Part shown: in pieces, positions 4,598-5,096 of the stretch | Numbering within the stretch: position 1 is the first letter of the stretch | Layout of the letters: every line of letters starts with the position of its first letter | From: an uncultured Gemmatimonadota bacterium | Lineage (GTDB): Bacteria; Gemmatimonadota; Gemmatimonadetes; Gemmatimonadales; Gemmatimonadaceae | DNA length: 5,096 bases | Reading direction: 5' to 3' | Assembly: GCA_946479015.1 (NCBI GenBank) | Contig: CAMLEQ010000303.1 | Coordinates: forward strand, 1 to 5,096 | Made by a program: the position numbers and the translations under genes | Notes under the pieces: model-generated | Seen by the model: only the letters and a program-made list of their open reading frames with translations | Databases searched by the model: none | What the model was told of the DNA's origin: nothing

Positions 4598-5096
4598 TCA
4601 CCCCCTGCCCGTCTCCACCGGGGTGTCCCCGCGTCCGCCCCACTCGGTCCAGCTCCCGTCGTACACCGCCACGTTCGGCGCGCCCACCAGCTCGAGCGCG
4701 AGCGCGATGCAGCACGCGGTGACGCCGGAGCCGCACGTGGTCACGATCGGCCGCGTGAGATCCACGCCGATCGCGTCCAGCTTCCGGCGGAGCACATCGG
4801 GGGGGAGCACGGTGCCTTGCGGAGTCACCAGATCGGTGAACGGGAGGTTCACGCTCCCGGGTATGTGGCCGCCGCGAATTCCGGCGCGCGGCTCCGGCGC
4901 GTCGCCGGTGAAGCGCGCCGCGGCGCGCGCGTCGATCACCTGCTCGCGTTTGCTCGTCAGGTTCGAGCGCATCGCGTCGAGGTCGCGCACCACCCGCTCG
5001 TTCAGGCGCGCTGTGAACCGGCCCGGCGCCGGCGTGACCGTACCGCGCTCCAGCGGGCGCCCCTCGGCGCGCCACGCGCCGAGCCCGCCATCCAGC
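4598..5096 (-). CDS. sseA: 3-mercaptopyruvate sulfurtransferase, C-terminal part (5' end outside)
   Basis: The visible 165 codons run from the right window edge to a TGA at 4600-4598. The fragment opens with LDGGLGAWRAEGRPLE, which is the end of the first rhodanese domain. The second domain follows, with VIDARAAARF, GGHIPGSVNLPF, and the active-site loop CGSGVTA. The catalytic cysteine is fragment residue 121, codon at 4735-4733. It ends with YDGSWTEWGGRGDTPVETGRG. The CGSGVTA loop and YDGSWTEWG are characteristic of mercaptopyruvate sulfurtransferases, as distinct from thiosulfate sulfurtransferases whose loop is CRKGVT-like. The enzyme moves sulfur from 3-mercaptopyruvate to a thiol acceptor or cyanide. 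The frame is open to position 5096, so internal GTG codons near 4993 are not the start. It is probably the first visible gene of the minus-strand run. Confidence 0.92.
   Translation of the reverse strand, partial: LDGGLGAWRAEGRPLERGTVTPAPGRFTARLNERVVRDLDAMRSNLTSKREQVIDARAAARFTGDAPEPRAGIRGGHIPGSVNLPFTDLVTPQGTVLPPDVLRRKLDAIGVDLTRPIVTTCGSGVTACCIALALELVGAPNVAVYDGSWTEWGGRGDTPVETGRG

Noticed and set aside
4598..4993. Stand-alone single-domain rhodanese starting at the GTG at 4993
   Set aside because: The frame is open to the window edge and the upstream residues LDGGLGAWRAEG belong to the first rhodanese domain, so the gene is a truncated two-domain sulfurtransferase.

Overview
This is a very GC-rich bacterial chromosomal window with densely packed genes. 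It holds seven protein genes (two cut by the window edges), one decayed gene remnant, and two copies of a structured intergenic repeat. The repeat is built from GGGATTC-type heptamers and GC-rich hairpins. Gene content and repeat style would fit a Gemmatimonadota-like soil bacterium. Some GC-rich proteobacteria such as xanthomonads carry similar heptamer repeats, so the assignment is a tentative inference. I see no rRNA, tRNA, CRISPR array, phage gene or transposase.

Left part (1-1278). A minus-strand tautomerase-family gene starts at 539 and runs off the left edge. Its reading frame stays open through a repeat copy (about 3-110). Divergent from it is a plus-strand CGNR zinc-finger/ABATE-type transcription regulator (712-1278). 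The shared intergenic region carries an inverted repeat, TGTACACC-N9-GGTGTACA (609-633). Its 9-nt spacer reads as an extended -10 promoter (TGTTATACT). This suggests an autoregulated regulator with a divergent target.

Middle (1256-2936). Overlapping and following the regulator's 3' end is a decayed minus-strand copy of the DUF1272 zinc-ribbon gene that is intact at 3804-3986. Next comes a soluble PAS-containing histidine kinase (1513-2715) with no response regulator in view. The kinase and the converging SDR gene are separated by an elaborate palindromic repeat: 37-nt perfect outer arms (2715-2751 / 2900-2936), degenerate heptamers, and two perfect internal hairpins.

Right part (2867-5096, all minus strand). 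A tight gene run is transcribed from the right edge leftwards: 3-mercaptopyruvate sulfurtransferase (sseA-like, 5' end outside), a DinB-family metal-binding helical protein, DUF1272, and an atypical SDR/NmrA-like NAD(P)-binding protein. Gaps after DinB are 21 and 4 nt, so the last three probably form one transcription unit. A shared role in thiol or oxidative stress is only a guess.

The most notable points are the structured repeat, whose hairpin sequence changes between copies while pairing is kept; its supply of C-terminal tails to two unrelated proteins; the DUF1272 remnant; and the operator that brackets the regulator's promoter.
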